A DNA stretch of 64,000 nucleotides from Cupriavidus taiwanensis (GTDB lineage: Bacteria; Pseudomonadota; Gammaproteobacteria; Burkholderiales; Burkholderiaceae): positions 186,001 through 250,000 of the forward strand of contig NZ_LT977071.1 in assembly GCF_900250075.1 (NCBI RefSeq), in the 5' to 3' direction. Below the pieces are notes generated by a model. It did not search any database, had not been told where the DNA came from, and saw only the letters and a list, made by a program, of their open reading frames with translations. Each line of letters begins with the position of its first letter. Positions within the stretch are counted from its first letter, which is position 1. Position numbers and translations under genes: made by a program. Positions 55,971 through 63,922 of the stretch are shown here, piece after piece.

Positions 55971-56378
55971 TCACGCCACGTTGACTGGGATGCGGCGTGG
56001 ACGCGCTTCGTCGCGACGCGGGATTGTCAGTTTGAGCACGCCGTCCTGCAAGTTCGCCTCGATCTTCGACGCGTCAAGGTCGGCACTCAGCGAAAAAGCG
56101 CGTGCGAAGTGCGGCCGGCGAATTTCCGCGTGCTGGATCCGCAATCCGGAAGGGGTTGGCACGACCGCTTGCGCCTCGATATGGAGGTTGCCGTCGTGGA
56201 CATTCACCTCGAGCTTGTCCTTCGTCACGCCCGGAAGGTCGGCCCAAAGGGTGACGCCACTGGCATCCTCGACAATGTCAACCGCGGGGAGCAGCGTCAT
56301 CGTCGGCGACGACCTCTCGTCCTGATTCTTTGCCACCGCGTTCTGGTTGCGCTCAACCATTTGGGTAGTGTCGTTCAT
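55971..56378 (-). CDS. Small heat-shock protein Hsp20 (second gene)
   Basis: 135 residues; AGGAGA upstream of ATG 56378. The alpha-crystallin domain spans about residues 35-130 (LLPAVDIVEDASGVTLWADLPGVTKDKLEVNVHDGNLHIEA) and ends with GVLKLTIPRRDEARPRRIPV, including a short L-x-I-x-R. It prevents aggregation of unfolded proteins. Lies 15 bp after the first hsp20 and 81 bp before dnaK. Confidence 0.92.
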   Translation of the reverse strand: MNDTTQMVERNQNAVAKNQDERSSPTMTLLPAVDIVEDASGVTLWADLPGVTKDKLEVNVHDGNLHIEAQAVVPTPSGLRIQHAEIRRPHFARAFSLSADLDASKIEANLQDGVLKLTIPRRDEARPRRIPVNVA

Positions 56379-56393
56379 GGCTTTCTCCTCGCG

Positions 56394-56834
56394 TTACTGG
56401 ACCGTGACAGCCTTCGGCTTCGAGGCTTCGCGCTTGCCAACACTGATAGACAGGCAGCCGTTGGCATAGCGCGCCTGGACCTTGTCGGGGTCGGCGCTCT
56501 GCGGCAATTCGACCACACGACGGAACGTGCCGCTGAATCGCTCTTGCGCATACAGCCGGACCTCGGGATCGTCCGCAGCCGGCGCCGCTTCGCGCTCGCC
56601 GCTGACGGTCAGCAAGCCCTTGTCGATCGACACCTCGAACTGGTCTGGCTTGAGCCCGGGTGCGAACGCGACAATCTCGATGGAATCGTCCGTGGCACCG
56701 ATATTGACCGGGGGAAATGCCCCGAAGCGGCCGGAGCGGATGCTGGATGGGAAGCCGCCGAACAAACTCGCCATCTGCCTTTGCATGCGGTCGAGTTCGC
56801 TGAAGAGGTCGGTTCCAAAGAAAGGATCGCTCAT
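56394..56834 (-). CDS. Small heat-shock protein Hsp20 (first gene)
   Basis: 146 residues from ATG 56834, decided by GGAGG eight bases upstream. N-terminal MSDPFFGTDLFSELDRMQRQMASLF oligomerisation arm, alpha-crystallin domain PPVNIGATDDSIEIVAFAPGLKPDQFEVSIDKGLLTVSGERE, and the NGCLSISVGKREASKPKAVTVQ end. It forms a pair with the next hsp20, which may co-assemble. First gene of the heat-shock operon. Confidence 0.92.
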   Translation of the reverse strand: MSDPFFGTDLFSELDRMQRQMASLFGGFPSSIRSGRFGAFPPVNIGATDDSIEIVAFAPGLKPDQFEVSIDKGLLTVSGEREAAPAADDPEVRLYAQERFSGTFRRVVELPQSADPDKVQARYANGCLSISVGKREASKPKAVTVQ

Positions 56835-56960
56835 GGTCGTAACCTCCTTCGAAGCAGCAAGGAAGCGAAGGGGCATACGCGCTCCCATCCACTTGCCAGG
56901 CTGCTGGCAAACAAACAGAAACACGCAGCGCGCAATGGTCGCGACTGCCTGAGCGAAAAT

Positions 56961-56989
56961 AAAATAGTAATTGGGCAGCCAAATTTCAA
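56961..56989 (-). promoter_or_regulatory. Promoter of hsp20-hsp20-dnaK operon
   Basis: Minus strand TTGAAA (56984-56989) and TATTTT (56961-56966) are separated by exactly 17 bp, a good sigma-70 match. The spacer contains the inverted repeat TTGG-CTGC-CCAA (56971-56982), a possible repressor site. CTTGAAA is also the sigma-32 -35 sequence, but no CCCCAT-type -10 lies at the proper distance. No CIRCE element. Confidence 0.55.
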
Positions 56990-57096
56990 GGGGACAAGTT
57001 TGCGCCGCGCGGTGGGGCAAGTGCCTTGCCGGAGACGCTTACTTTCGTCCACATTGACCGCCCGCCGCACCAGGCGAGTCGCGGCGACGCTCGCCG

Positions 57097-57325
57097 TCAC
57101 ACAGCCAGGGCCAGTGCAACGGCGTCGGCACCCGCCGGGAAGTGCAGCCGATCAGAGGTGTCGTTGGCGGCATCCCAGACGCCTTCGGCGACATCCGTTG
57201 CAGTCGTCACGGCGCAGAGCTGGCTGAATCCCGCGAACACTTCATGAGCGACAGGCGCGTAAGGCTTCAGTACATCGATGGGGCCAGCGGCCTCCAAGGC
57301 CCGGTCGATGCTCTCGGTCGCGTGA
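57097..57325 (-). pseudogene. SDR dehydrogenase remnant
   Basis: Minus-strand reading: ESIDRALEAAGPIDVL (middle of an SDR) runs directly into YAPVAHEVFAGFSQ and DVAEGVWDAANDTSDRLHFPAGADAVALA (its C-terminus), with the catalytic part deleted and a frameshift near 57315. Not functional. Confidence 0.65.
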
Positions 57326-57339
57326 CATCAGACCAATCG

Positions 57340-58323
57340 TTATTCGGCCCGGATGCTGCCCTGCTTGATGACCTTGGCCCATTTCGCGGTCTCGCCCTCG
57401 ACGAACTTGCGGAAGTCCTCGGGCCGCGAGCCGGCCGGTTCGGCGCCGATGGCGGCGAGCCGCTGAGAAACCTCCGGGGAGTTGAGCACTTCGCGCGTCA
57501 GCGCGCTGAGCCGGTCGACAATCGCCTGTGGCGTACCGGCCGGGGCAAAGAGCCCATTCCATTCGTAGACCTGATAGCCCGGCAAGCCGGATTCGGCAAT
57601 CGTGGGCGTGTCCGGCAACGCGGCAGACCGCTTCGTGCCTGTCGTGGCCAGCACCTTGAGCTTCTTGCCCGCGACTAACGGGTATGACGCCGCCATATTG
57701 CTGAACATCATGTCGACCTGGCCACCCATCAGGTCGCTTAGTGCCGGCGCGCCGCCCTTATAGGGAACGTGCAGCAGATTCAGTCCCGACTGCTGCCCGA
57801 ACAACTCCGCCGCCAGGTGCTGTGCCGTGCCCGGTCCCGCTGAAGCATAGGTCAGCTTGCCCGGCTTCGCCTTGGCGGCATTAACAATGTCCTTCGGTGA
57901 CTTGAATGGAGAATCGGGCGGCACCACTAGCAGGTTCGGCACCAGCACCACCAGCGAGATGGGGGCGAAGTCCTTAACGGTGTCGTATGGCAAGCGCGCC
58001 TGCAAGCTTGGATTGACCGAATGCGCGGTGGCATCGAGCAGCAGCGTGTAACCATCGGGCGCGGCCTTTGCCACCGCGCCCGCGCCAATCACGCCGCTTG
58101 CACCGGGACGGTTGTCGACCACGATGGTCTGGCCCAGCTTGGCGCCAAGCGGCGCGGCAAGAGTACGCGCAACCGTGTCGGCGGCACCGCCCGCGGGATA
58201 GGGCACAACCAGCCGGATGGGCCGGTCCGGATAGGCTGCGGGTGCGGCGTGGGACGCGTTCGGCGAAATGCCGAGGCCAAGCAATGCGAGCGAAAGCAGC
58301 CGGGCAGTGATGGGCTTGAACAT
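57340..58323 (-). CDS. Bug/TctC-family periplasmic solute-binding protein
   Basis: 327 residues from ATG 58323 (GGAG eleven bases upstream). Signal peptide RLLSLALLGLGISPNASHA. Core: YPDRPIRLVVPYPAGGAADTVAR, RPGASGVIGAGAVAKAAPDGYTLLLDATAHS, HVPYKGGAPALSDLMGGQVDMMFSN. It is the last gene of a five-gene minus-strand operon that begins with another Bug gene, so one operon carries two binding proteins, perhaps for different forms of the substrate. Confidence 0.9.
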   Translation of the reverse strand: MFKPITARLLSLALLGLGISPNASHAAPAAYPDRPIRLVVPYPAGGAADTVARTLAAPLGAKLGQTIVVDNRPGASGVIGAGAVAKAAPDGYTLLLDATAHSVNPSLQARLPYDTVKDFAPISLVVLVPNLLVVPPDSPFKSPKDIVNAAKAKPGKLTYASAGPGTAQHLAAELFGQQSGLNLLHVPYKGGAPALSDLMGGQVDMMFSNMAASYPLVAGKKLKVLATTGTKRSAALPDTPTIAESGLPGYQVYEWNGLFAPAGTPQAIVDRLSALTREVLNSPEVSQRLAAIGAEPAGSRPEDFRKFVEGETAKWAKVIKQGSIRAE

Positions 58324-58355
58324 GTCTCGACTCCAGATTCTTATGTGATAAAAAA

Positions 58356-59426
58356 TCAAACGGTAGCGATGGGAGTTGCCGGGGATCCGACCGCGCCGGG
58401 CAGGCGCAGCGGCGGTGCGGTCAACAGGAAGCGGCTGCGCCGATGTGCCCGCAGCCACCGCGCCAACGGCGTCAGGTGCCACAGTTCGCCAAGATGAATG
58501 CCGTTCTTGAACAGGCAATGCTCGTGCAGCGGCAGCCGGGGCCCACGGATCGGCGATGGCGTCAACGGCTTGGGCACGACAAGCTCCACGGCCGGGTTGT
58601 CTGCCAGCAGGCAGGCAAGCCGCACGTCGGTGATCCAGTTGAGCAGCTTCTTGTCGTGGCCGTCCAGCCCGGTCCCGGTTTCATGCAGCACGCGCAGGTC
58701 GGGCATCCTGTTCATCGACAGCAGCGTGTCCGCAAAGCCGGTATGCAGGCACACCATGTCGCCCGGTTCGACCGCTATCTTGTCGGCCTCGAGTATGCGC
58801 ATCAGCGCGTCATAACCGACGGCGTTGCGCTTGCGGCCGATGTGGTGCTCGAGGTCGATCATGACGCCTCGTCCTTGCGCCCCATGCTCGGCCAGCACCG
58901 CAATGCTGAGCGCGCGGGCTTCGGGATTCTCGTAGCGCGCCCACGGTTCAGTGGCCTGCATCTCAGTGCCCGCGATGACATCCTCGCCGCCCCGGTAGCC
59001 GTTATAGAACACCGGCTCTTCCTTGCCATCGCCATCCGCGTCGAAATGGCTGCCAACATGCGCAAGACTGTCCCATTGCGTCGAGTACTGCAGGCTCATC
59101 AACACCACGTCGTCGTTGACGACATCGGTCAGGTCGGGGTCTTCCGACTGATACGACCAGCAGAAGCCTTGCTGCCCGGCGCTCTTGCCGTCACGCAGCA
59201 CGGCAAAGCGGCGCGGGGGCTGGCGGCGAACGTTCATCGTTTGCCCGCCCGGGTAGTCCAGCGGCAGCGACAGGCAGAACGTGACGCCCTCGCGAACTTC
59301 CGCCACACCCTGCAGCACCTTGGCGCGGTCGACCAGGTTCATCCGGCCGCGTTGGTCATCCGGGCCGAATTCGCCCCAATGACTGCCTTCGGGCTGCCGC
59401 TTCCAGCGAAGTTGAGTTGACGCCAT
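58356..59426 (-). CDS. Cyclase-family metal hydrolase (kynurenine-formamidase fold)
   Basis: 356 residues of the PF04199-type fold. Recognisable blocks are LSLPLDYPGGQ near residue 52, the metal-binding QWDSLAHVGSHFDADG near 117, GRGVMIDLEHH near 185 and EPGDMVCLHTGFAD near 218. Members hydrolyse amides or lactones; isatin hydrolases and formamidases are examples. The length exceeds KynB (about 210), as usual for this Burkholderiales subgroup. In the operon it precedes the terminal Bug gene and follows the D-2-hydroxyacid dehydrogenase. Confidence 0.85.
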   Translation of the reverse strand: MASTQLRWKRQPEGSHWGEFGPDDQRGRMNLVDRAKVLQGVAEVREGVTFCLSLPLDYPGGQTMNVRRQPPRRFAVLRDGKSAGQQGFCWSYQSEDPDLTDVVNDDVVLMSLQYSTQWDSLAHVGSHFDADGDGKEEPVFYNGYRGGEDVIAGTEMQATEPWARYENPEARALSIAVLAEHGAQGRGVMIDLEHHIGRKRNAVGYDALMRILEADKIAVEPGDMVCLHTGFADTLLSMNRMPDLRVLHETGTGLDGHDKKLLNWITDVRLACLLADNPAVELVVPKPLTPSPIRGPRLPLHEHCLFKNGIHLGELWHLTPLARWLRAHRRSRFLLTAPPLRLPGAVGSPATPIATV

Positions 59427-59436
59427 GCCCCGCTCC

Positions 59437-60369
59437 TTAGCGTCGCCCGCCGAGCACCGCGAGCGCGTTCTTCGCGGCCGCTACGCCCATGTTGACGTAG
59501 GCGTCGCTGGTCACGCCGCCGATATGGGGGCTCAGCACGAACTTCTGATGACGGAAGAACGGATGGTCCGGAGCAGGAGGCTCCTGTGCCAGCGAATCCA
59601 GGCCGGCTGCTGCAACCTTGCCGCTCTCCACCGCCGCAAGCAGTGCCGCCTCGTCGATCAGGCCGCCACGCGCGGTATTGACCACGATGACACCGTCCTT
59701 GCAGGCCGACAATGCCTCGGCATCCAGCAAGCCCTGGTTGTCGGCGGTGAGCGGGCAATGGAACGACACGACATCCGATTCACGCCAGATCGTGTCCAGG
59801 CTGACCGCACGGATATCGCCGGGTACCTCTGTAGCGAAGGGGTCGTAACCCAGCACGTTCATGTCCATGGCGGTTGCCATGCGGGCAAAGCGGCGGCCGA
59901 TCGCACCCAGGCCGATGAGGCCCAGCGTACGCCCCTTCAATTCAAGGCTCTGGTGCGTCGCCTTGTCCCAATGCCCCGTGCGCGTGCGCTGGTCCAGCTG
60001 CACCACGGATTTCGCACAGGCAAGCAACAGCGCCATGGCATGCTCCGCCACGGCCGCAGCATTGGCACCGGCGGCCGCCACCACCTTCACGCCACGCGCC
60101 TGCGCAGCTTGCTGGTCGATGTTGTCGATGCCGCTGCCGTGCTTGGACAACACGCGGATGGACGGCGCCGCGTCGAGCGCCATCGCACCCACCTTGCTGG
60201 TGCGCACGATGATCGCCACAGGCGCATGGCGGCGACACAGCTCGGCCGTTTCCTCTTCGCTGGCGGCCTTGCCGGCATAGATCAGTTCGTAATCGGATAG
60301 CAAGGCGACGGCTTGCGGGGCGAGATTTGCCGCAGTCACCACAATGACAGGCTTGCTGGCGGCGCTCAC
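59437..60369 (-). CDS. D-2-hydroxyacid dehydrogenase
   Basis: 310 residues. NAD-binding GRTLGLIGLGAIGRRFARMATAMDM near residue 145, catalytic Arg in VNTARGGLIDEAALL near 230, Glu in the EPPAPDHPFF region, and His in LSPHIGG near 285. It interconverts a 2-oxoacid and a D-2-hydroxyacid with NAD(P)H. It overlaps the RraA-like gene by 4 bp, indicating coupled translation. The RraA-type aldolase upstream could supply a 2-oxoacid such as pyruvate as substrate. Confidence 0.9.
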   Translation of the reverse strand: MSAASKPVIVVTAANLAPQAVALLSDYELIYAGKAASEEETAELCRRHAPVAIIVRTSKVGAMALDAAPSIRVLSKHGSGIDNIDQQAAQARGVKVVAAAGANAAAVAEHAMALLLACAKSVVQLDQRTRTGHWDKATHQSLELKGRTLGLIGLGAIGRRFARMATAMDMNVLGYDPFATEVPGDIRAVSLDTIWRESDVVSFHCPLTADNQGLLDAEALSACKDGVIVVNTARGGLIDEAALLAAVESGKVAAAGLDSLAQEPPAPDHPFFRHQKFVLSPHIGGVTSDAYVNMGVAAAKNALAVLGGRR

Positions 60370-61064
60370 AGTGCCTCCCCCGCCTTCAGCACGCCCGCTG
60401 CGCGCAGCGCGTCATCCAGCCAGGCCGGGCGCAAAGCCTTGCCCGATTTGATTCCGTCGATGCGCTTGCGCTCGCCGGCTACTTTCTCGGCCGCGGCGGC
60501 GATCAGCGAAGCCGCCTTATCGCGTTCGATGACCACGACCCCGTCGCCGTCCCCGATCACCAGGTCGCCCGGGCATACGCTGACGCCACCGCATTGGATC
60601 GGGTGGTTGACCCGGCCCGGCACGAACTTGGTCGGGCCATTGGGGTTGGTGCCAACGGAATACATCGGGAAGCCCGTATCCCGGATTTCATCGGCGTCCC
60701 GCGACGCGGCATCGAGCACGACGGCGGTCACGCCCAGCGCGATGCACTGCTGGACCATGATGATGCCCATCAGCGCGCTGTTCTGGTCGCCTTTGCCATC
60801 GACCACGATGACGTCGCCCGGGCGGGCCAGCGCCATGGCCGCATGGATCATCAGGTTGTCACCCGGTCGCACTTCCACCGTCAGCGCGGTGCCACAGAAG
60901 CGGCTGGTGGGGCTGAGCGGCGCAATGCGGCCGTGCATGCCGCCGCGGCGTCCGGCCACGTCAGCAAAAATGGATGAAGCGAACTCCGAGGCCTGCCGGA
61001 CGATCTCGGCCGGTACTCGTTCAAAATCACGGATGACATCAGGGAGGGTCGGTTGCGCGGACAT
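60366..61064 (-). CDS. RraA-family aldolase/oxaloacetate-decarboxylase-like protein
   Basis: 232 residues. The family signature GDVIVVDGKGDQNSALMG near residue 96 and GVTAVVLDAASRDADEIRDTGFPMYSVGTNPNGP near 132 include the metal-site residues of 4-hydroxy-4-methyl-2-oxoglutarate aldolases and the Arg-Asp pair. It probably splits a hydroxy-oxo-acid to pyruvate or decarboxylates oxaloacetate. An RNase E inhibitor role is unlikely in this catabolic context. Confidence 0.87.
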   Translation of the reverse strand: MSAQPTLPDVIRDFERVPAEIVRQASEFASSIFADVAGRRGGMHGRIAPLSPTSRFCGTALTVEVRPGDNLMIHAAMALARPGDVIVVDGKGDQNSALMGIIMVQQCIALGVTAVVLDAASRDADEIRDTGFPMYSVGTNPNGPTKFVPGRVNHPIQCGGVSVCPGDLVIGDGDGVVVIERDKAASLIAAAAEKVAGERKRIDGIKSGKALRPAWLDDALRAAGVLKAGEAL

Positions 61065-61181
61065 GGTTGCTCCTGAAAAAGTGCGAATGCATCCCGCCGC
61101 CCGCCTGGTTACCCACGGCGGGAGGTTCTGCAGTGATGCGAAATGGTTGGGAAGTGCTTGGTGACGGGAGCGCGTCGGCGC

Positions 61182-62153
61182 TCAGTCGATGGTGGCGCCG
61201 GAGTCCTTGACCACCACGCGCCAGCGGGCCAGGTCTTTCTGCATCAACGATGCGAATTCCGTGCTGCTGCCGCCGAGGACACGACCGCCTTCGGCTTCGA
61301 TCTTGTTTTTGACGTCAGGCGTCTTCAGGGCGCGGTTCAGTTCGGCATTGAGCTTTTCCAGGATCGGCGCAGGCGTGCCGGCGGGCGCGAGCAGGCCGAA
61401 CCAGGTATCGGCTTCAAACTGCTTCACACCGGCCTCCGTGACGGTAGGCGTCGACGGAAGCTGGGCGGAGCGTTGGGTCGAGGTCACCGCCAGGCCGCGC
61501 AGCTTGCCGTTCTTGATCTGCCCCATGACGGTCGGCACGGAACCAATATAGATGGCAACCTGCCCGCTCAGCACGTCAGTCAGCGCCTGCGACGCGCCCT
61601 TGTAAGGGATATGCTGCAGCTTCACGCCGGCCTGCTTTTGCAACAGTTCCATGGCGAGATGAGCCACGGTGCCGTTGCCTGGCGTGCCAAAGGTGACGGT
61701 GCCCGGCTTTGCCCTGGCTGCTGCCAGCACTTCGCCGAGGTTGCGGTATGGGGAGTTGTCCGCCACCACGAGCGCCAGTGGCGCGGAGGCGATCAGCCCG
61801 ATCGGCGCCAGGTCCTTGGCCGGGTCGTACGGGAGTTTCTTGTACAGCGAGGGATTGATGGCCAGGTTGCTGGTCTGGCCGAACACCAGCGTATAACCGT
61901 CTGGCGCCGCCTTCGCAGCGGCTTCAATGCCCAGATTGCCCCCGGCGCCGGGCTTGTTTTCGATGACCACCGTCCACTTAAGGTCGCGGCTCATCTGATT
62001 CCCGATGGCGCGCGAGAAAGCATCCGGCGCTCCGCCCGGCGGGAACGGCACAATCAGGCGAATAGGTTTGGTGGGGTAGGTCTCGGCCACTGCGGACAGC
62101 GGCAGTAGGCCGAAAATGGCGCAGGCGGCCAGAAGGCGGGTAGTCCGTTTCAA
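61182..62153 (-). CDS. Bug/TctC-family periplasmic solute-binding protein
   Basis: 323 residues; signal peptide RLLAACAIFGLLPLSAVA. Core: YPTKPIRLIVPFPPGGAPDAFSRAIG, KPGAGGNLGIEAAAKAAPDGYTLVFG, HIPYKGASQALTDVLSGQVAIYI. First gene of the five-gene operon, divergent from an IclR regulator with 93 bp between starts, and therefore probably the most directly regulated component. Confidence 0.9.
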   Translation of the reverse strand: MKRTTRLLAACAIFGLLPLSAVAETYPTKPIRLIVPFPPGGAPDAFSRAIGNQMSRDLKWTVVIENKPGAGGNLGIEAAAKAAPDGYTLVFGQTSNLAINPSLYKKLPYDPAKDLAPIGLIASAPLALVVADNSPYRNLGEVLAAARAKPGTVTFGTPGNGTVAHLAMELLQKQAGVKLQHIPYKGASQALTDVLSGQVAIYIGSVPTVMGQIKNGKLRGLAVTSTQRSAQLPSTPTVTEAGVKQFEADTWFGLLAPAGTPAPILEKLNAELNRALKTPDVKNKIEAEGGRVLGGSSTEFASLMQKDLARWRVVVKDSGATID

Positions 62154-62246
62154 GGTTGTCTCCGTAATTAGCCTTGTTCTATGCCGCTAACTATAGGGAG
62201 TCGTTGCGAGGTGTACAATCGCGTTGTCTCGTACGGAACGCATGCC
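62154..62246. promoter_or_regulatory. Bug/iclR divergent control region
   Basis: 93 bp between two start codons. ACAA-TCGCG-TTGT (62215-62227) is a small inverted repeat next to GTAC steps and may be the IclR operator. It does not resemble the dyads at 10773-10830, consistent with a different effector and site. Confidence 0.35.
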
Positions 62247-63008
62247 ATGAAACGGAACACGTCGCCCGGTTTGGAAGACGCCAAGGAAAGTGGCGATAAA
62301 GACACGATCATCGCAGTGACGCGGGCATTGCAGATCCTGGAAGCGTTTTCGGCGGACGACTCCGCGCTCACGCTCGCTGAACTCAGTCGTCGCGTCGGCA
62401 TGGGCAAATCAACCGTCTTGCGCACCGCGAGGACGCTCGCTCAATCCGAATATCTGGTGCAAAGGGACGATGGCCAATGGCGACTCGGCGCTGCGGCGGG
62501 ATGGCTCGGCGCACGCTATCAGGCCGCATTTCGCGTCAGCGAAACGGTCGAACCGGTGTTGCGACGCATCTCGTACGAGACTCGAGAGAGTGCCGCGTTT
62601 TACGTCAGGGAGGGCGACACGCGGGCCTGCCTGGTGCGTGTGGAAGGGCCCGGCGCGGTGCGACACCACGTGCGCGTAGGTGAAAGGCTGCCGTTGATTG
62701 GCGCCCCCGGCCGTGTTTTGCGGGCCTTTGCCGGTGAAATGGGCGAGCCCTACGAAACGATCCGCAAAGACGGCTATTTCATCTCCATGGGGGAGCGCGA
62801 GCCAGAAGTTTCCAGCATTGCAGTTCCCGTGTTTGGCATCAACTGGACGCTGGCAGGCTCGCTTTGCATCTCTGGCCCGATCAGCCGCCTGACGCGCGAC
62901 AAGCTGAGCGAATACGCCGAACTGATGCTGGCTGCGGGCCGCGAAATGTCGTATCTGATCTCCGGCTCCCGCGGGCAGACCGCGAAGCCATCCACTTGGC
63001 ATCCTTGA
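62247..63008 (+). CDS. IclR-family transcriptional regulator
   Basis: 253 residues from ATG 62247. Winged helix LTLAELSRRVGMGKSTVLRTARTLAQSEYLVQ near residues 44-75, effector domain with VRVGERLPLIGAPGRVLRAFAG near 155. The N-terminal approximately 20 residues (KRNTSPGLEDAKESGDKD) are polar and disordered. Divergent from the Bug, RraA, dehydrogenase and cyclase operon, which it likely controls. Confidence 0.9.
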   Translation: MKRNTSPGLEDAKESGDKDTIIAVTRALQILEAFSADDSALTLAELSRRVGMGKSTVLRTARTLAQSEYLVQRDDGQWRLGAAAGWLGARYQAAFRVSETVEPVLRRISYETRESAAFYVREGDTRACLVRVEGPGAVRHHVRVGERLPLIGAPGRVLRAFAGEMGEPYETIRKDGYFISMGEREPEVSSIAVPVFGINWTLAGSLCISGPISRLTRDKLSEYAELMLAAGREMSYLISGSRGQTAKPSTWHP

Positions 63009-63117
63009 GACAATGGTTCTGCCATAACCTGACCTTCAACGAGCATCTCAGCACTCGCGACGATAGCATTCACTCGGAGCGTTGTTGACTGGTCGTTCAA
63101 AAACCCCCACACTGGCG

Positions 63118-63139
63118 TTATTGAACAATCGTTCCATAA
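63118..63139. promoter_or_regulatory. Candidate TetR operator
   Basis: TTATTGAAC-AATC-GTTCCATAA is a 22-bp dyad with one mismatch in 9-bp arms, ending 17 bp before the tetR ATG. Position and length fit autoregulation by a TetR-family dimer. Confidence 0.55.
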
Positions 63140-63156
63140 CAGGTCAATGGTGTTGC

Positions 63157-63537
63157 ATGGGTCGACCAAGGACGTTCGACGAAGACGTTGTTATCGCCTG
63201 CGCGGCGGAGGTTTTCGGCCGTATTGGCTACAACGCCTGCTCGGTGGACGACCTGGTGGAGGCCACGGCGTTGCAACGAGGCAGCCTGTACAAGGCATTC
63301 GGTTCCAAGCGCGGCCTCTTCGAAAAGGTGCTGGACCGGGTTCTTGTCGGCGAATGGTACCGGGACCCGGCCGCACTCGATCTCCTCATCACCGCCCTGC
63401 GCGAACTCGCACCGGCCGATCTGCCGATCGCTGCCCGTTGCCGGGACGCCCTGCACGCTTATGGACAAGATGCTGCCGAGCTGCTCGGCGCTCGTTTGCT
63501 CGGTCACCTGCCCCCTCTCGATCCCAACAAGGAGTAG
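63157..63537 (+). CDS. Short TetR/AcrR-family regulator
   Basis: 126 residues from ATG 63157. The N-terminal DNA-binding domain is complete (DEDVVIACAAEVFGRIGYNACSVDDLVEATALQRGSLYKAFGSKRGLFEKVLDRVL). The ligand domain is only about 65 residues against the usual 120 or more, so the protein is either a compact variant or truncated. A candidate operator lies just upstream, and it is 2 bp from a small conserved gene. Confidence 0.85.
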   Translation: MGRPRTFDEDVVIACAAEVFGRIGYNACSVDDLVEATALQRGSLYKAFGSKRGLFEKVLDRVLVGEWYRDPAALDLLITALRELAPADLPIAARCRDALHAYGQDAAELLGARLLGHLPPLDPNKE

Positions 63538-63539
63538 CG

Positions 63540-63899
63540 ATGCCTCGACTTGAATTAACCGACCGCGAACTTGTTGTCCGCTTGACACCGTGGGAATCGA
63601 TCTGGTCGCTGCGCCGCGGCTTTCGTGTGCCGCTGGCGCAGGTTCGCGGCGCTACCGAAGACAATGGCTTCGATGGCAGAGCGCTAGGCCTGCGCCTTCC
63701 AGGCACCTACTTCCCGGGCCTGATCGCCGCCGGCACCTTTATCAAGGACGGCGACAAGCAGTTCGTCTACACGTCGCGCAACTTGCAGACCATCGTGATC
63801 GAGCTGGAACGAAATGACTTGGCCCGCTTGGTGATCGGAGTTCCCGACGCCCGCGCCGAGGCAGCGCTAATCAACGCCGCCGTCGCCAGCCGCCACTAG
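63540..63899 (+). CDS. Conserved small protein of unknown function
   Basis: 119 residues from ATG 63540, with AAGGAG inside the tetR end. Sequence MPRLELTDRELVVRLTPWESIWSLRRGFRVPLAQVRG begins as a beta-rich fold like bacterial PH-domain proteins, with LPGTYFPGLIAAGTFIKDGDKQFVYTSRN in the middle. No signal peptide or membrane segment. Co-transcribed with the TetR gene, so probably its regulatory target. Confidence 0.75.
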   Translation: MPRLELTDRELVVRLTPWESIWSLRRGFRVPLAQVRGATEDNGFDGRALGLRLPGTYFPGLIAAGTFIKDGDKQFVYTSRNLQTIVIELERNDLARLVIGVPDARAEAALINAAVASRH

Positions 63900-63922
63900 T
63901 ATCCAAAACAGACCCGGGGGAG

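Noticed and set aside
56961-56995. Sigma-32 promoter for the heat-shock operon
   Set aside because: CTTGAAA is present but the only C-rich -10-like sequence is 8 bp away, too close; the 17-bp sigma-70 reading fits better.
55002-57227. 741-codon plus-strand frame across dnaK and hsp20
   Set aside because: Antisense shadow of three well-defined heat-shock genes.
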